From: Pseudosulfitobacter sp. DSM 107133
GTDB lineage: Bacteria > Pseudomonadota > Alphaproteobacteria > Rhodobacterales > Rhodobacteraceae
Length of the DNA stretch: 64,000 nucleotides
Direction: 5' to 3'
Assembly: GCF_022788695.1 (NCBI RefSeq)
Contig: NZ_CP085154.1
Span: forward strand, 3,571,848 to 3,635,847
Shown: in pieces, positions 56,037-64,000 of the stretch
Layout: each line of letters begins with the position of its first letter
Numbering within the stretch: position 1 is the stretch's first letter
Program-made: the position numbers and the translations under genes
The notes under the pieces: generated by a model
Told to the model about the DNA's origin: nothing
Database searches by the model: none
Seen by the model: the letters and a program-made list of their open reading frames with translations, nothing else

Positions 56037-56114
56037 GGATGGCTCCTCTTTGCCGGTTATCTAGCATACCGGAAATGATTCCCAAATAGAGGATTTCTCT
56101 ATCGCGGAAATTTT

Positions 56115-56128
56115 TCCAGTATACTGGA
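56115..56128. promoter_or_regulatory. Perfect 14-bp palindrome upstream of kbl
   Basis: TCCAGTATACTGGA. A related single arm AGCATACCGGA is at 56062-56072, closer to the gene. The pair looks like operator sites for the kbl-tdh promoter; the binding protein is unknown. Confidence 0.5.
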
Positions 56129-57550
56129 TCACAGTGCCCGCAAGGCATCGACAAAGGCCGCAATCCGCTCGGGCGTGGCGTCGGCAAAGCCGATGACCAG
56201 CCCGCAATTCGCGACATCTGAACAATAGTCAGACAATTTGGCAGGTTGAAAACCCTGTGCCGACACAGCCGCCAGCGCGGCGTCTTCGGTCAACCTTCCG
56301 TCAAATAGGGCGGTAACCTGCACGCCGCCATCGGGCTGGCTGGCCGATACGCCGTCAAGCGACGACAACGCCTGCGCCAACGCACGCCCCCGCCCCTCGT
56401 ACACCCGCGCGATCCGCTTGAGCTGTGCGCGATAGCGCCCTGTGTGCATCATATCGGCCAGTGCGTGCTGCGCATGTAGGTTCGCCATCAGCCCGAGATT
56501 GCGTTGCGCCGTGCGCAGCGGGTCGACCAGGTCTGGCGGCACCACCATCCAGCCGAGCCGCAGCGCGGGCATCAGCACCTTTGACGCCGACCCCATATAG
56601 ATCACCTGACCGGCCGACGCCTCGGCCGCCAACGCCGCGATCTCGCGGCCGCGCCACAGGAATTCGCTGTCGTAATCGTCCTCAAGGATCAGCGCGCCCG
56701 TCTGCTGCGCCATGTTCAGAAACGCAACGCGCCGCGCATGCGACATGCGGATGCCCATTGGGTACTGGTTGGATGGCGTCAGGTAGATCAGCCGCGTGTC
56801 TTTGGGCACCGCATCGGGTCGTGCGCCCTCTGCATCGACCGGCATCGCATGCAGGTGCAACCCCGCGCCCAAAAAGGCGGCGCGGGCACCGGGATAGCCG
56901 GGGTCTTCCAGTGCCGCCCGGTCGCCTGCATCGCTGAGAACCTGCGCGGCAAGGGCAAGCGACCCTTGGGTGCCGGTGGTGATCAGGATCTGTTCGGGAT
57001 CAACGGCAAGCCCGCGATCCGTCGCCAAACGCCCGGCCAGAACGCGGCGCAACTCGGGCAGACCATGGGGCGTTGCATAAGAGGACACAGGACCATGCTG
57101 TCGGCGCGCTGCACGCCGCAGGGCGCGGGCCCATTCATCTGCGGGAAACAGCGCCTCGCTCGGCTCTCCCGGTGCCATCCGGCCCAATGCTTGTGCCGTC
57201 GCGCTGTCCCGGCGGACTTCGCCCAGTTGCCGTCCGCGTTGCGACGGGATTCGCACGGCTTTGGCTGTTTTCCTTGGGGGGCCGGTCACAGGGGCAATCA
57301 CCCGGGGCGCGGCCCCTTGCCTGACCTCAATCACCCCCTCCGCGCGCAGCAGCTCATAGGCCAGATTGATCGTACTACGCGACAATCCCAGCGCCTGAGC
57401 GGCCGCGCGACTGGACGGCAACCGGCTGCCATCGCCCAAACGCCCCGTGCGCACCGCCTCCAGCAGATCACGATAGACCTGTACCGCCAGCGCTTCGGGC
57501 CGTTTGGCGCTGGGGTGGCACATCAGTGGTATGGAAAGTGGTTTGGTCAT
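56129..57550 (-). CDS. MocR/PdxR-type regulator (GntR HTH fused to aminotransferase fold)
   Basis: 473 aa. A winged helix (about residues 20-85; GDGSRLPSSRAAAQALGLSR) is joined to an aminotransferase-like domain with the PLP Lys in YMGSASKVLMPALRLGWM. Many such proteins sense PLP and control vitamin B6 genes. Divergent from a PNPOx-like gene 74 bp away. Confidence 0.9.
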   Translation of the reverse strand: MTKPLSIPLMCHPSAKRPEALAVQVYRDLLEAVRTGRLGDGSRLPSSRAAAQALGLSRSTINLAYELLRAEGVIEVRQGAAPRVIAPVTGPPRKTAKAVRIPSQRGRQLGEVRRDSATAQALGRMAPGEPSEALFPADEWARALRRAARRQHGPVSSYATPHGLPELRRVLAGRLATDRGLAVDPEQILITTGTQGSLALAAQVLSDAGDRAALEDPGYPGARAAFLGAGLHLHAMPVDAEGARPDAVPKDTRLIYLTPSNQYPMGIRMSHARRVAFLNMAQQTGALILEDDYDSEFLWRGREIAALAAEASAGQVIYMGSASKVLMPALRLGWMVVPPDLVDPLRTAQRNLGLMANLHAQHALADMMHTGRYRAQLKRIARVYEGRGRALAQALSSLDGVSASQPDGGVQVTALFDGRLTEDAALAAVSAQGFQPAKLSDYCSDVANCGLVIGFADATPERIAAFVDALRAL

Positions 57551-57562
57551 TCTTTATCAAAC

Positions 57563-57581
57563 TGGATATTTTTAAATACCA
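57563..57581. promoter_or_regulatory. Near-palindrome in the MocR / PNPOx intergenic gap
   Basis: TGGATATTTTTAAATACCA, AT-rich with matched outer arms, lies 12 bp from the MocR start and 43 bp from the flavoprotein start. It is a candidate operator for the MocR protein. Confidence 0.4.
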
Positions 57582-57624
57582 ATCTGCATCGTAAGCCGAC
57601 AGGCGTCAACACAAGGAAATTCTG

Positions 57625-58260
57625 ATGCAGCCCAAATATGCCCGTGCCCGCCAATCCAGACGCGCGCGTTACGACACCGATACCATTCACGCCATTCTGG
57701 ATAGCGGATTGGTCGGTCATGTCGCCTTTGTCGCCGAAGACCGGCCCATGGTCATGCCGATGGCCTATGCCCGGATTGGTGAAACATTGTACATTCACGG
57801 CGCGTCGAAAACGCGGATTGCCCTGCTGGATCAGGTGCCGGTCTGTCTGGGCGTGACCGACATCACCGGCATCGTCGCGGCGCGGTCGGGGTTTCATCAT
57901 TCGGTGAACTACCGGTCGGTCGTGGTGCATGGCACAGCACGACGGGTCACCGGGGCCGAACTGGACGCCGCACTGGATGCGATCACCGACCACCTGCTGC
58001 CGGGACGCAGCACCGAGGTGCGCCCGATGACAACGCAAGAGCGCAAGGCGACAGGCGTGGTTGCAATCGAGATCGAACATGCCAGCGCCAAGGTCCGCAC
58101 CGGAGCACCGGTAGACGATCCCGCCGATCTGGATCTGGGCATGTGGGGCGGCGTGGTGCCCGTTGTTACGGCGCTGGGCGCGAGCGTGGCCGACGGGCAT
58201 ACACCCGAAGACACACCCGAACCGCCCTCTTTCGCAGCGGCACGTCAAAAATTCATCTGA
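57625..58260 (+). CDS. Pyridoxamine 5'-phosphate oxidase-like flavin-binding protein
   Basis: 211 aa, split-barrel FMN-binding fold: GLVGHVAFVAEDRPMVMPMA, LYIHGASKTRIALL and RSVVVHGTARRV. This is the Pyridox_ox_2-like branch, not the classic PdxH. An AAGGAA site precedes the ATG. The divergent MocR gene suggests a role in B6 or related redox chemistry. Confidence 0.8.
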   Translation: MQPKYARARQSRRARYDTDTIHAILDSGLVGHVAFVAEDRPMVMPMAYARIGETLYIHGASKTRIALLDQVPVCLGVTDITGIVAARSGFHHSVNYRSVVVHGTARRVTGAELDAALDAITDHLLPGRSTEVRPMTTQERKATGVVAIEIEHASAKVRTGAPVDDPADLDLGMWGGVVPVVTALGASVADGHTPEDTPEPPSFAAARQKFI

Positions 58261-58267
58261 CCCCGCT

Positions 58268-58831
58268 TCAGGCGCTCTGTACCACCAGAAAGGCGCGCGC
58301 GGCGGTGGTTGCAGTGATGCGGTGCGGGACGTCGGCGGCATAGCGGGCGGTGTCGCCCGCGCCGATGCTCTGCGTTGCCTCGGCGCTGGTCACGTCCAGC
58401 GTGCCCTCGATCACCGTCAGATGTTCGCGCGCGCCGCGGGTGTGGGGCTGGCTGTCCAGCATGCCACCTTCGGAAAAGCGCAGCTCGTAAACCTCGTGGT
58501 GGCCCGCCTCTTCGGGCGGGGACAGGATGCGGATGCGGCAACCGCTGCCCCGGTTTTCGATGGTGGGCACATCGACGCTGCGCAGCACCTCAATGCTTGC
58601 CGTGGCCGCATCGCCGTCCAGAAGCCCCGCGAAATCGACCTGCAAGGCGCGCGTCAGGTTCCACAAGGTTGCAATCGTGGGGCTGCTTTCGCCGCGCTCG
58701 ATCTGGCTGACCATCGAGCGGCTGACACCGGACAATTTCGCCACGGCGTCCAGCGACAGCCCTTGGCCGCGCCGCGCCTGTTTCAGGCGGCTGGGCAGGC
58801 GTGTCAATATTGCGTCAGTATCATCCGTCAT
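58268..58831 (-). CDS. XRE family transcriptional regulator with C-terminal cupin domain
   Basis: 187 aa. HTH (about 12-66: LSLDAVAKLSGVSRSMVSQI) and a cupin domain (about 105-180). Such regulators often control amino-acid or polyamine metabolism. The start at 58831 lies at the centre of a perfect 24-bp palindrome, and the coding start MTDDTD reuses part of it. It is convergent with the PNPOx-like gene (7-nt gap). Confidence 0.87.
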   Translation of the reverse strand: MTDDTDAILTRLPSRLKQARRGQGLSLDAVAKLSGVSRSMVSQIERGESSPTIATLWNLTRALQVDFAGLLDGDAATASIEVLRSVDVPTIENRGSGCRIRILSPPEEAGHHEVYELRFSEGGMLDSQPHTRGAREHLTVIEGTLDVTSAEATQSIGAGDTARYAADVPHRITATTAARAFLVVQSA

Positions 58832-58842
58832 GACGGATGATA
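58819..58842. promoter_or_regulatory. 24-bp perfect palindrome centred on the XRE-cupin start codon
   Basis: TATCATCCGTCA followed by its exact reverse complement; CATG is at the centre, so both strands show ATG. The likely role is self-repression by the regulator. Confidence 0.7.
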
Positions 58843-59021
58843 TGCGCGGGGGGTCGCCTGCTGTCAACCAGGGTCTAGACCCATTAACCTAGGTCGTCAG
58901 CGGCATCAATGACGGTGCGAATGCGATGGTTCTGGCCACCGCTGACGCCCCGGAAAAGGCCGAAAGGTTGCGCCCCCGCAGTGTTTTTCAAACCAGGGAA
59001 GAGGCGTTACAGCGTTCCGCG

Positions 59022-60554
59022 TTAACCCAGATGCTGGGCCAGCGCGAATATGGCACCCCCAAGGGTCATGCCCCCAAACCCTGCCAGAACGATCCAGCGC
59101 CAGAACGGGCGGTGTGGCGGGGTCTCATCCTTGGACTGACGGACCAGCGCGGCTTCGACCAGTGCGGGCAGGCGCGGGCCGAAACGGGCGAGAACCATTG
59201 CGGTTTTGCCCAGATCGCGAAGGGCCGCGCGCGGGCCGATGGATGTCTTGATATAATCGGTGACGATGGGGCTGGCGACTTCCCAGATGTTCATGTGCGG
59301 GTTCAGCGACCGCGCCACGCCCTCGACCACCACCATGGTGCGTTGCAGCAAGATCAGCTCGGTGCGGGTTTCCATGCCGAACCGTTCGGTCACTTCAAAC
59401 AGATAGCTCAGCAGCCGCGCCATCGAAATGCGGGTGGCGTCCATGCCGAATATCGGCTCGCCCACGGCGCGCAGAGCGCGGGCGAATTCGTCGACATCCT
59501 TGTCGGCGGGCACATAGCCGGCCTCGAAGTGCACCTCGGCAACGCGTTTGTAATCCTTGCGGATAAAGCCAAAGAGGATCTCGGCATAGACGCGGCGGGT
59601 GTATTCGTCGATGTGGCCCATGATGCCGAAATCATAGGCGATGATGTCCCCGTTCGCCGCGACCTTGAGGTTGCCTTGATGCATATCGGCGTGAAAAAAA
59701 CCGTCGCGCAGCGCATGGTTCAGGAACAGTTGCAGCACCCGTTCCGACAGCTCGACACGATCCACGCCCAGCGCGTCAATGGCGTCATTGTCGCCCATCG
59801 ACACACCATCGGCCCAGCCCAGCGTCATCACGCGACGCGCGGAATATTCCCATTTGATCGGCGGCAGGCGAAAGCCCTTGTCGTTTGTGGTGTTGGCCGC
59901 AAATTCCGACGCCGACGCGCTTTCCAGCCGCAGGTCCAGTTCGCCGCGCACCACACCGTCAAAATGTTCGATCACGTCCATCGGTTTCAGACGCCGCGCC
60001 CCTGGGGCGAAAACATCAACCAGTCGGGCCGCGAAGTAAAACGCGTCCACGTCCTTGCGAAAGGCCGCCTCGATGCCGGGGCGCAGCACCTTGACCGCGA
60101 CCTCTTCACCGCTTTCGCGCAGGGTCGCCTTGTGGACTTGCGCAATCGACGCCGCAGCCACGGGTTTACTGAAATCGGAAAAAATCGTGTCGACAGGCTG
60201 GCCCAGCTCTTTTTCAACTTCGCGTTTGGCCACAGCGACGTCAAAGGGGGGCAGTTTGTCCTGAAGCACGCGCAATTGCACGGCCAGTTCCTCGCCCACC
60301 ACGTCGGGACGGGTCGACAGGACCTGACCGAATTTGATGTAGGCCGGGCCCAGCGCCGTCAGTGCGCGGGTCGCGGGAGGCATGGACGGATCGCCATAGT
60401 AGCCCAGCCACATGAACGGCTTGCCCAGCAGCCTGGCCACGAAACGGATCGGCTTGGGTGCGTCAAAGGCGTCCAGCACCACGTTCATCGCACCGGTGCG
60501 TTCCAGCGTGGCGCCGGTGCGGATCAACCGCCAGATGTTGTGAGGTCCGCGCAC
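59022..60554 (-). CDS. ubiB: UbiB, ubiquinone biosynthesis kinase-like protein
   Basis: 510 aa atypical kinase. The KxGQ motif is YIKFGQVLSTRPD, ATP-site Lys in VAVKVLRPGI, and the catalytic region is ADMHQGNLKV. Two C-terminal membrane helices anchor it. GTG start 1 nt after the ubiE stop, so ubiE-ubiB are coupled. It supports coenzyme Q synthesis. Confidence 0.93.
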   Translation of the reverse strand: MRGPHNIWRLIRTGATLERTGAMNVVLDAFDAPKPIRFVARLLGKPFMWLGYYGDPSMPPATRALTALGPAYIKFGQVLSTRPDVVGEELAVQLRVLQDKLPPFDVAVAKREVEKELGQPVDTIFSDFSKPVAAASIAQVHKATLRESGEEVAVKVLRPGIEAAFRKDVDAFYFAARLVDVFAPGARRLKPMDVIEHFDGVVRGELDLRLESASASEFAANTTNDKGFRLPPIKWEYSARRVMTLGWADGVSMGDNDAIDALGVDRVELSERVLQLFLNHALRDGFFHADMHQGNLKVAANGDIIAYDFGIMGHIDEYTRRVYAEILFGFIRKDYKRVAEVHFEAGYVPADKDVDEFARALRAVGEPIFGMDATRISMARLLSYLFEVTERFGMETRTELILLQRTMVVVEGVARSLNPHMNIWEVASPIVTDYIKTSIGPRAALRDLGKTAMVLARFGPRLPALVEAALVRQSKDETPPHRPFWRWIVLAGFGGMTLGGAIFALAQHLG

Positions 60555-60555
60555 G

Positions 60556-61308
60556 CTAGATCTTCCATCCCGAATGCAGGGCGGCGACGCCCATTGTCAT
60601 GTTGCGGTATTTGGCGTTCTCGAACCCGGCCGCGCGCACCATGCCCAGGAATGTTTCCTGATCGGGAAAGTTGCGGATCGATTCGACCAGGTACTGATAG
60701 CTGTCGCGGTCGTTCGCGATCATCTTGCCCATCTGCGGGATCACGTTGAAGGAATAAAGGTCATAAGCCTTTTGCATCGCGGCGTTGGGCAGCTGGCTGA
60801 ATTCCAGAACCATCAGGCGGCCACCGGGGCGCAGCACGCGGTACGCTTCGTTCAGCGCCTCTTGGGGGCGGGTCACGTTGCGGATGCCAAAGCTGATTGT
60901 GTAGACGTCAAAGGTGTTGTCGGCAAAGGGCAGCGCCATCGCGTCGCCCACGACCCAGTCCAGACTGTCGTGCATCTGTTCTGCCTCGGCGCGCTTGCGG
61001 CCTTCGATCAGCATCGGTTCGGTCAGGTCCAGCACCGTGGCATGACCGCTGCCTGCGCGTTTCAGGAAGCGGAACGAAATGTCGCCCGTACCGCCCGCCA
61101 CATCCAGCAGCTTTTGACCGGCGCGCGGCGCCAGCCAGTCCATCATCGCATCCTTCCAGATCCGGTGGATGCCCATGCTCATCACATCGTTCATGATGTC
61201 GTATTTGCTGGCGACCGAATTGAATACGCCCTGAACCCGACCGGCCTTGTCAGCCTCGGGGACGGTTTCAAATCCGAAATGGGTGGTCTTGTTGGTATCG
61301 TCGGTCAT
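60556..61308 (-). CDS. ubiE: Ubiquinone/menaquinone C-methyltransferase UbiE
   Basis: 250 aa SAM methyltransferase. Motif I is [16 protein letters not shown], and [20 protein letters not shown] is the family mark. Start at 61308 ([13 protein letters not shown]). It methylates C2 of the benzoquinone ring. Divergent from mutM across 89 bp. Confidence 0.95.
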   Translation of the reverse strand: MTDDTNKTTHFGFETVPEADKAGRVQGVFNSVASKYDIMNDVMSMGIHRIWKDAMMDWLAPRAGQKLLDVAGGTGDISFRFLKRAGSGHATVLDLTEPMLIEGRKRAEAEQMHDSLDWVVGDAMALPFADNTFDVYTISFGIRNVTRPQEALNEAYRVLRPGGRLMVLEFSQLPNAAMQKAYDLYSFNVIPQMGKMIANDRDSYQYLVESIRNFPDQETFLGMVRAAGFENAKYRNMTMGVAALHSGWKI

Positions 61309-61397
61309 CGTGTCAATGTCGCCTTTGTCAGTCCGCCTTGTTATAGGGCGCTGGGGCCTGCGCACAATGCGCACCTTTTGTCACAGGAAACCATTCG

Positions 61398-62249
61398 ATG
61401 CCCGAATTACCAGAGGTCGAGACAGTACGCCGCGGATTGGCCCCGGTGATGGAGGGCGCGGTGATCGCCCAAGCGGACGTGAACCGACCCGATCTGCGCT
61501 GGCCTTTCCCCCCTGAAATGGCAGCGCGGCTGACGGGGCGGCAGGTGCTGGGCCTGCGCCGGCGGTCAAAATACATTCTGGCCGATCTGGACAGCGGCGA
61601 GACGTTGTTGATCCATCTGGGCATGTCGGGCCGCATGCTGATCTCGGGCGATCCGCTGGGGCAGTTCGTACACAATCACCCTGCCCCCGAGAAACACGAT
61701 CACGTTGTCCTGCACATGGACAACGGTGCCCGCATCACCTTCAACGACCCGCGCCGGTTCGGCGCGATGGACCTGTTGGACACCGCCACCGCCGAGCAGC
61801 ACAAGCTGCTGGCCGTGCTGGGGCCCGAGCCGCTGGGCAATGCGTTCAACGAGGACGTGCTGGTGCAGGCGTTCAAGGGCAAGGCGTCGCCGGTCAAATC
61901 GGCGCTTCTGGATCAGCGGATCGTTGCGGGATTGGGCAATATCTACGTCTGCGAAGCCCTTTTTCGCGCCGGTGTGTCGCCACGTCGCAAGGCCGGGAAC
62001 ATCTCACAAGCGCGTGTGCGCGCCCTTGTTCCGGTCATCCGCGCGGTGCTGTCCGATGCCATTGCCGCGGGCGGATCATCGCTGCGCGATTTCCGCCAAG
62101 CCGATGGAGAGCTTGGATATTTCCAGCACAGCTTTGATGTTTACGGCCGCGAGGGGCAGCCCTGTCGCACGCCCGGATGTGGCGGCACCATTCACCGAAT
62201 TGTGCAGTCGGGTCGGTCGTCCTTCTACTGTAGCATATGTCAAACTTAG
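61398..62249 (+). CDS. mutM: Formamidopyrimidine-DNA glycosylase
   Basis: 283 aa. The catalytic N-terminus [13 protein letters not shown], the Lys in RRRSKYIL, and the C-terminal zinc finger (CRTPGC...YCSICQT, about residues 253-282) are intact. It removes 8-oxoguanine and FaPy lesions. Also called fpg. Confidence 0.97.
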   Translation: MPELPEVETVRRGLAPVMEGAVIAQADVNRPDLRWPFPPEMAARLTGRQVLGLRRRSKYILADLDSGETLLIHLGMSGRMLISGDPLGQFVHNHPAPEKHDHVVLHMDNGARITFNDPRRFGAMDLLDTATAEQHKLLAVLGPEPLGNAFNEDVLVQAFKGKASPVKSALLDQRIVAGLGNIYVCEALFRAGVSPRRKAGNISQARVRALVPVIRAVLSDAIAAGGSSLRDFRQADGELGYFQHSFDVYGREGQPCRTPGCGGTIHRIVQSGRSSFYCSICQT

Positions 62250-62312
62250 CTTGAAACGCGCACCGCCCATGTTAAGGAACGCGCTCAGAAGGCAACAAAT
62301 GGAAGCATTCAA

Positions 62313-63089
62313 ATGGCCTATGAGACGATTATCGTCGATGTAGACGACCACGTCGCCCGCATCACGCTGAACCGCCCTGACGCGTTGAACGCCCTGAGCG
62401 AAGAGCTGCTGGGTGAACTGGCTGACGCCGTTACCGAGGCTCAGAAGGATGAAAAGGTGCGCTGCATCGTCATCACCGGATCGGAAAAAGCTTTTGCAGC
62501 GGGTGCTGACATCGCGATGATGAGCCAGAAGAGCTTTGTCGATGTTTTCGCGGGCGATCTGTTCACCGAATCGACCGAGGCAATCACCCGTGTACGCAAA
62601 CCAATGATTGCCGCCGTGTCGGGCTATGCGCTGGGCGGTGGTTGCGAGCTGGCGATGATGTGCGATTTTATCATCGCCTCGGAAAGCGCCAAATTCGGGC
62701 AACCCGAGGTGAACCTTGGCGTGATGGCCGGCATTGGTGGCACACAGCGTCTGGCGCGTTTCGTGGGCAAGTCCAAGGCGATGGACATGAACCTGACGGG
62801 CCGTTTCATGGACGCGGAAGAAGCCGAACGGTGCGGGCTGGTCAGTCGCGTTGTGCCGACCAAGAAGCTGATGGAAGAAGCCATGGCCGCCGCAGTCAAG
62901 ATCGCATCGAAGTCGATGATTTCTGTAATGGCGATCAAGGAATCGGTGAATCAGGCGTTTGAAGTTCCGCTGCGTGACGGTCTGCTGTTTGAACGCCGTC
63001 TGTTCCATTCACTGTTCGCCACCGACGATCAGTCCGAAGGCATGGCGGCGTTCCTGGAAAAACGTGAACCGCAATTCCGCGACAAGTAA
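62313..63089 (+). CDS. Enoyl-CoA hydratase
   Basis: 258 aa crotonase. The oxyanion and catalytic parts are [25 protein letters not shown] and [20 protein letters not shown]; the second catalytic Glu is in that last stretch. It acts in fatty-acid oxidation (possibly short-chain). This gene and rpsT follow mutM in many Rhodobacterales. Confidence 0.93.
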   Translation: MAYETIIVDVDDHVARITLNRPDALNALSEELLGELADAVTEAQKDEKVRCIVITGSEKAFAAGADIAMMSQKSFVDVFAGDLFTESTEAITRVRKPMIAAVSGYALGGGCELAMMCDFIIASESAKFGQPEVNLGVMAGIGGTQRLARFVGKSKAMDMNLTGRFMDAEEAERCGLVSRVVPTKKLMEEAMAAAVKIASKSMISVMAIKESVNQAFEVPLRDGLLFERRLFHSLFATDDQSEGMAAFLEKREPQFRDK

Positions 63090-63227
63090 GCAGCGCGGCA
63101 GCGTTGGTGCCACAGGCGCGATAAACTCTGCCGTTGACTCGGACCATCCGCGCGCCTAAAGACGCGTCTTCACCGCAGCTTTTGGCTGTTTTTACACTAC
63201 CGCACCAATCATTGGGACGAGATAAGC

Positions 63228-63491
63228 ATGGCAAATACGCCTCAGGCCAAGAAACGGGCCCGTCAAAACGAAAAACGTTTCGCAATCAACAAAGCACGCC
63301 GTTCGCGGATTCGTACATACCTGCGCAAAGTCGAGGAAGCGATTGCTTCCGGTGACAAGGCCGCAGCCGAATCTGCACTTCGTGTTGCACAGCCCGAACT
63401 GATGCGTGGCGTCACCAAGGGTGTATATCACAAAAACACCGCATCGCGGAAAATGTCACGGTTGTCGTCGCGCGTCAAAGCGCTGGCCTAA
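63228..63491 (+). CDS. rpsT: 30S ribosomal protein S20
   Basis: 87 aa, highly basic: [20 protein letters not shown] at the start and [17 protein letters not shown] near the end. It is a primary 16S rRNA-binding protein. It has its own 138-bp upstream gap and a strong terminator 29 nt after the stop. Confidence 0.97.
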   Translation: MANTPQAKKRARQNEKRFAINKARRSRIRTYLRKVEEAIASGDKAAAESALRVAQPELMRGVTKGVYHKNTASRKMSRLSSRVKALA

Positions 63492-63520
63492 GCCAAGACA
63501 CAGAATTATGACGGTTTTGC

Positions 63521-63554
63521 AACGGCATCGCTCAGGCGGTGCCGTTTCTTTTTT
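63521..63554 (+). terminator. Rho-independent terminator of rpsT
   Basis: AACGGCATCGC-TCAG-GCGGTGCCGTT (11 bp, one G-U) followed by TTCTTTTTT. Confidence 0.88.
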
Positions 63555-64000
63555 GAGCCTTCAAAATAAGGCCCCCAGATTCTTTTCCACAAAAGCCCGA
63601 GTCAACATTTAAGTTCTGTTGCTGCGTCGCTGGCGAAGTTGCTACCAAGGGTACAGCGATTCACTTTGCTATGGGGGGACAGGACAATCAGACCCGCGTG
63701 CTGCCGCACGAAAAGGTTATGATTGCGGGCCGGACAGTCGGACAACGGCTGAAGGGTGTCTGTGGAATGCCGGGTTTTCGGCGCCACCTGTCGCATCACT
63801 ATTAGGAATGACAAACGTCGTTCAAGGAGTCCCGAGGGGCATCCGTGGGCGAAGTGTGTCTACCGATCGAGAACGACGCAAGTCGCACCTGTTTCCGAAG
63901 GGACACGGGACAGGGCGATTGTTTCGTGGGCAGAACTTAGGCGGCCGGGCATAATACTGTGCTTTGGTGGGGACAGCGGAAAGACTTGGGGAACAAACGA
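63555..64000. other. Non-coding region before the presumed dnaA
   Basis: No convincing gene is seen on either strand; the longest open frame (63619-63954) lacks protein-like composition. One DnaA-box-like TTTTCCACA is at 63583-63591. CGTGC-TGCC-GCACG and other short stems occur near 63700-63760, without a recognisable RNA family. The last bases (GGGG then aacaaacga) look like a ribosome site followed by the A of an ATG, so dnaA may start at position 64000; this is inferred from the usual rpsT-dnaA order. Confidence 0.45.

Noticed and set aside
54846..56078. 410-aa forward open frame
   Set aside because: Antisense shadow of kbl.
58926..60749. 607-aa forward open frame
   Set aside because: Antisense shadow of ubiB and part of ubiE; His/Gln/Arg-rich composition typical of such shadows.
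63619..63954. 111-aa open frame after rpsT
   Set aside because: Composition is not protein-like, no ribosome site, and the region is the expected non-coding leader before dnaA.

Overview
The window looks like a chromosomal segment of a marine alphaproteobacterium of the Rhodobacterales (Roseobacter group). The signs are a flagellar cluster carrying FlbT, FlaF and a DUF1217 protein, Hint-domain proteins, several polyamine-type ABC transporters, a serC-type leader RNA, and a mutM / ubiE-ubiB / rpsT order that normally sits beside dnaA. The genus cannot be read from the sequence. No prophage, insertion sequence, CRISPR array, tRNA or rRNA gene was seen.

Layout. (1) 1-15,626: part of a flagellar cluster in several opposed transcription units. 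Forward: flhA (3' end), fliR, flhB and a FliJ-like gene. Reverse: flgB-flgC-fliE-fliQ-flgF-flgG-flgA-flgH-fliL. Then fliI (forward); flagellin, flaF, flbT and DUF1217 (reverse); rod-binding protein and a FlgN-like chaperone (reverse); fliK and flgD (forward). (2) 15,738-30,915: diamine/polyamine uptake and catabolism. It holds a potFGHI-type transporter with an FAD oxidoreductase, a GntR regulator, a putrescine-type aminotransferase, an ArgE-like deacetylase, a DoeA-like (ectoine hydrolase type) M24 hydrolase, and a second complete spermidine/putrescine-type transporter. (3) 30,970-37,530: lytic transglycosylase, WYL regulator, RNase R, DUF2064 glycosyltransferase, GNAT acetyltransferase and dapE. 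(4) 37,797-41,608: an accessory-looking block of a choice-of-anchor-L/Hint protein, a Hint paralogue that has lost its catalytic residues, and a prokaryotic ionotropic glutamate-receptor-like channel. (5) 41,605-49,517: small stress or envelope genes, dapD, a LOG protein, rlmN, an IalB-like protein, asparaginase, YCII and serB. (6) 49,593-52,487: serC leader RNA, serC and serA. (7) 52,500-58,831: a small membrane protein, metallophosphatase, kbl-tdh, a MocR regulator with a PNPOx-like flavoprotein, and an XRE-cupin regulator. (8) 59,022-64,000: ubiE-ubiB, mutM, enoyl-CoA hydratase, rpsT, and about 0.5 kb of non-coding DNA that probably leads into dnaA just past the window.

How the genes work together. 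The flagellar genes give most of the export gate, rod and L-ring, hook-length control and flagellin regulation. The remaining flagellar genes must lie outside. Region 2 reads as import of diamines or acylated diamines followed by oxidation, transamination, deacylation or hydrolysis. Two copies of an 18-nt motif link the GntR regulator to both the transporter and the aminotransferase promoters. serC/serA and divergent serB complete serine synthesis, and kbl/tdh degrade threonine to glycine.

Most noteworthy: the channel at 40,556-41,608 has a pore and ligand-site pattern closer to eukaryotic NMDA/AMPA receptors than to the K+-selective GluR0 type. Four neighbouring reverse- or forward-strand genes (40.5-45.2 kb) carry strong start-proximal hairpins, three of which enclose the likely Shine-Dalgarno. 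Also notable are the tandem active/degenerate Hint pair, a 78-residue duplication inside the FliK ruler, a threonine dehydrogenase without structural-zinc cysteines, and a 24-bp palindrome centred on the start codon of the XRE-cupin regulator.
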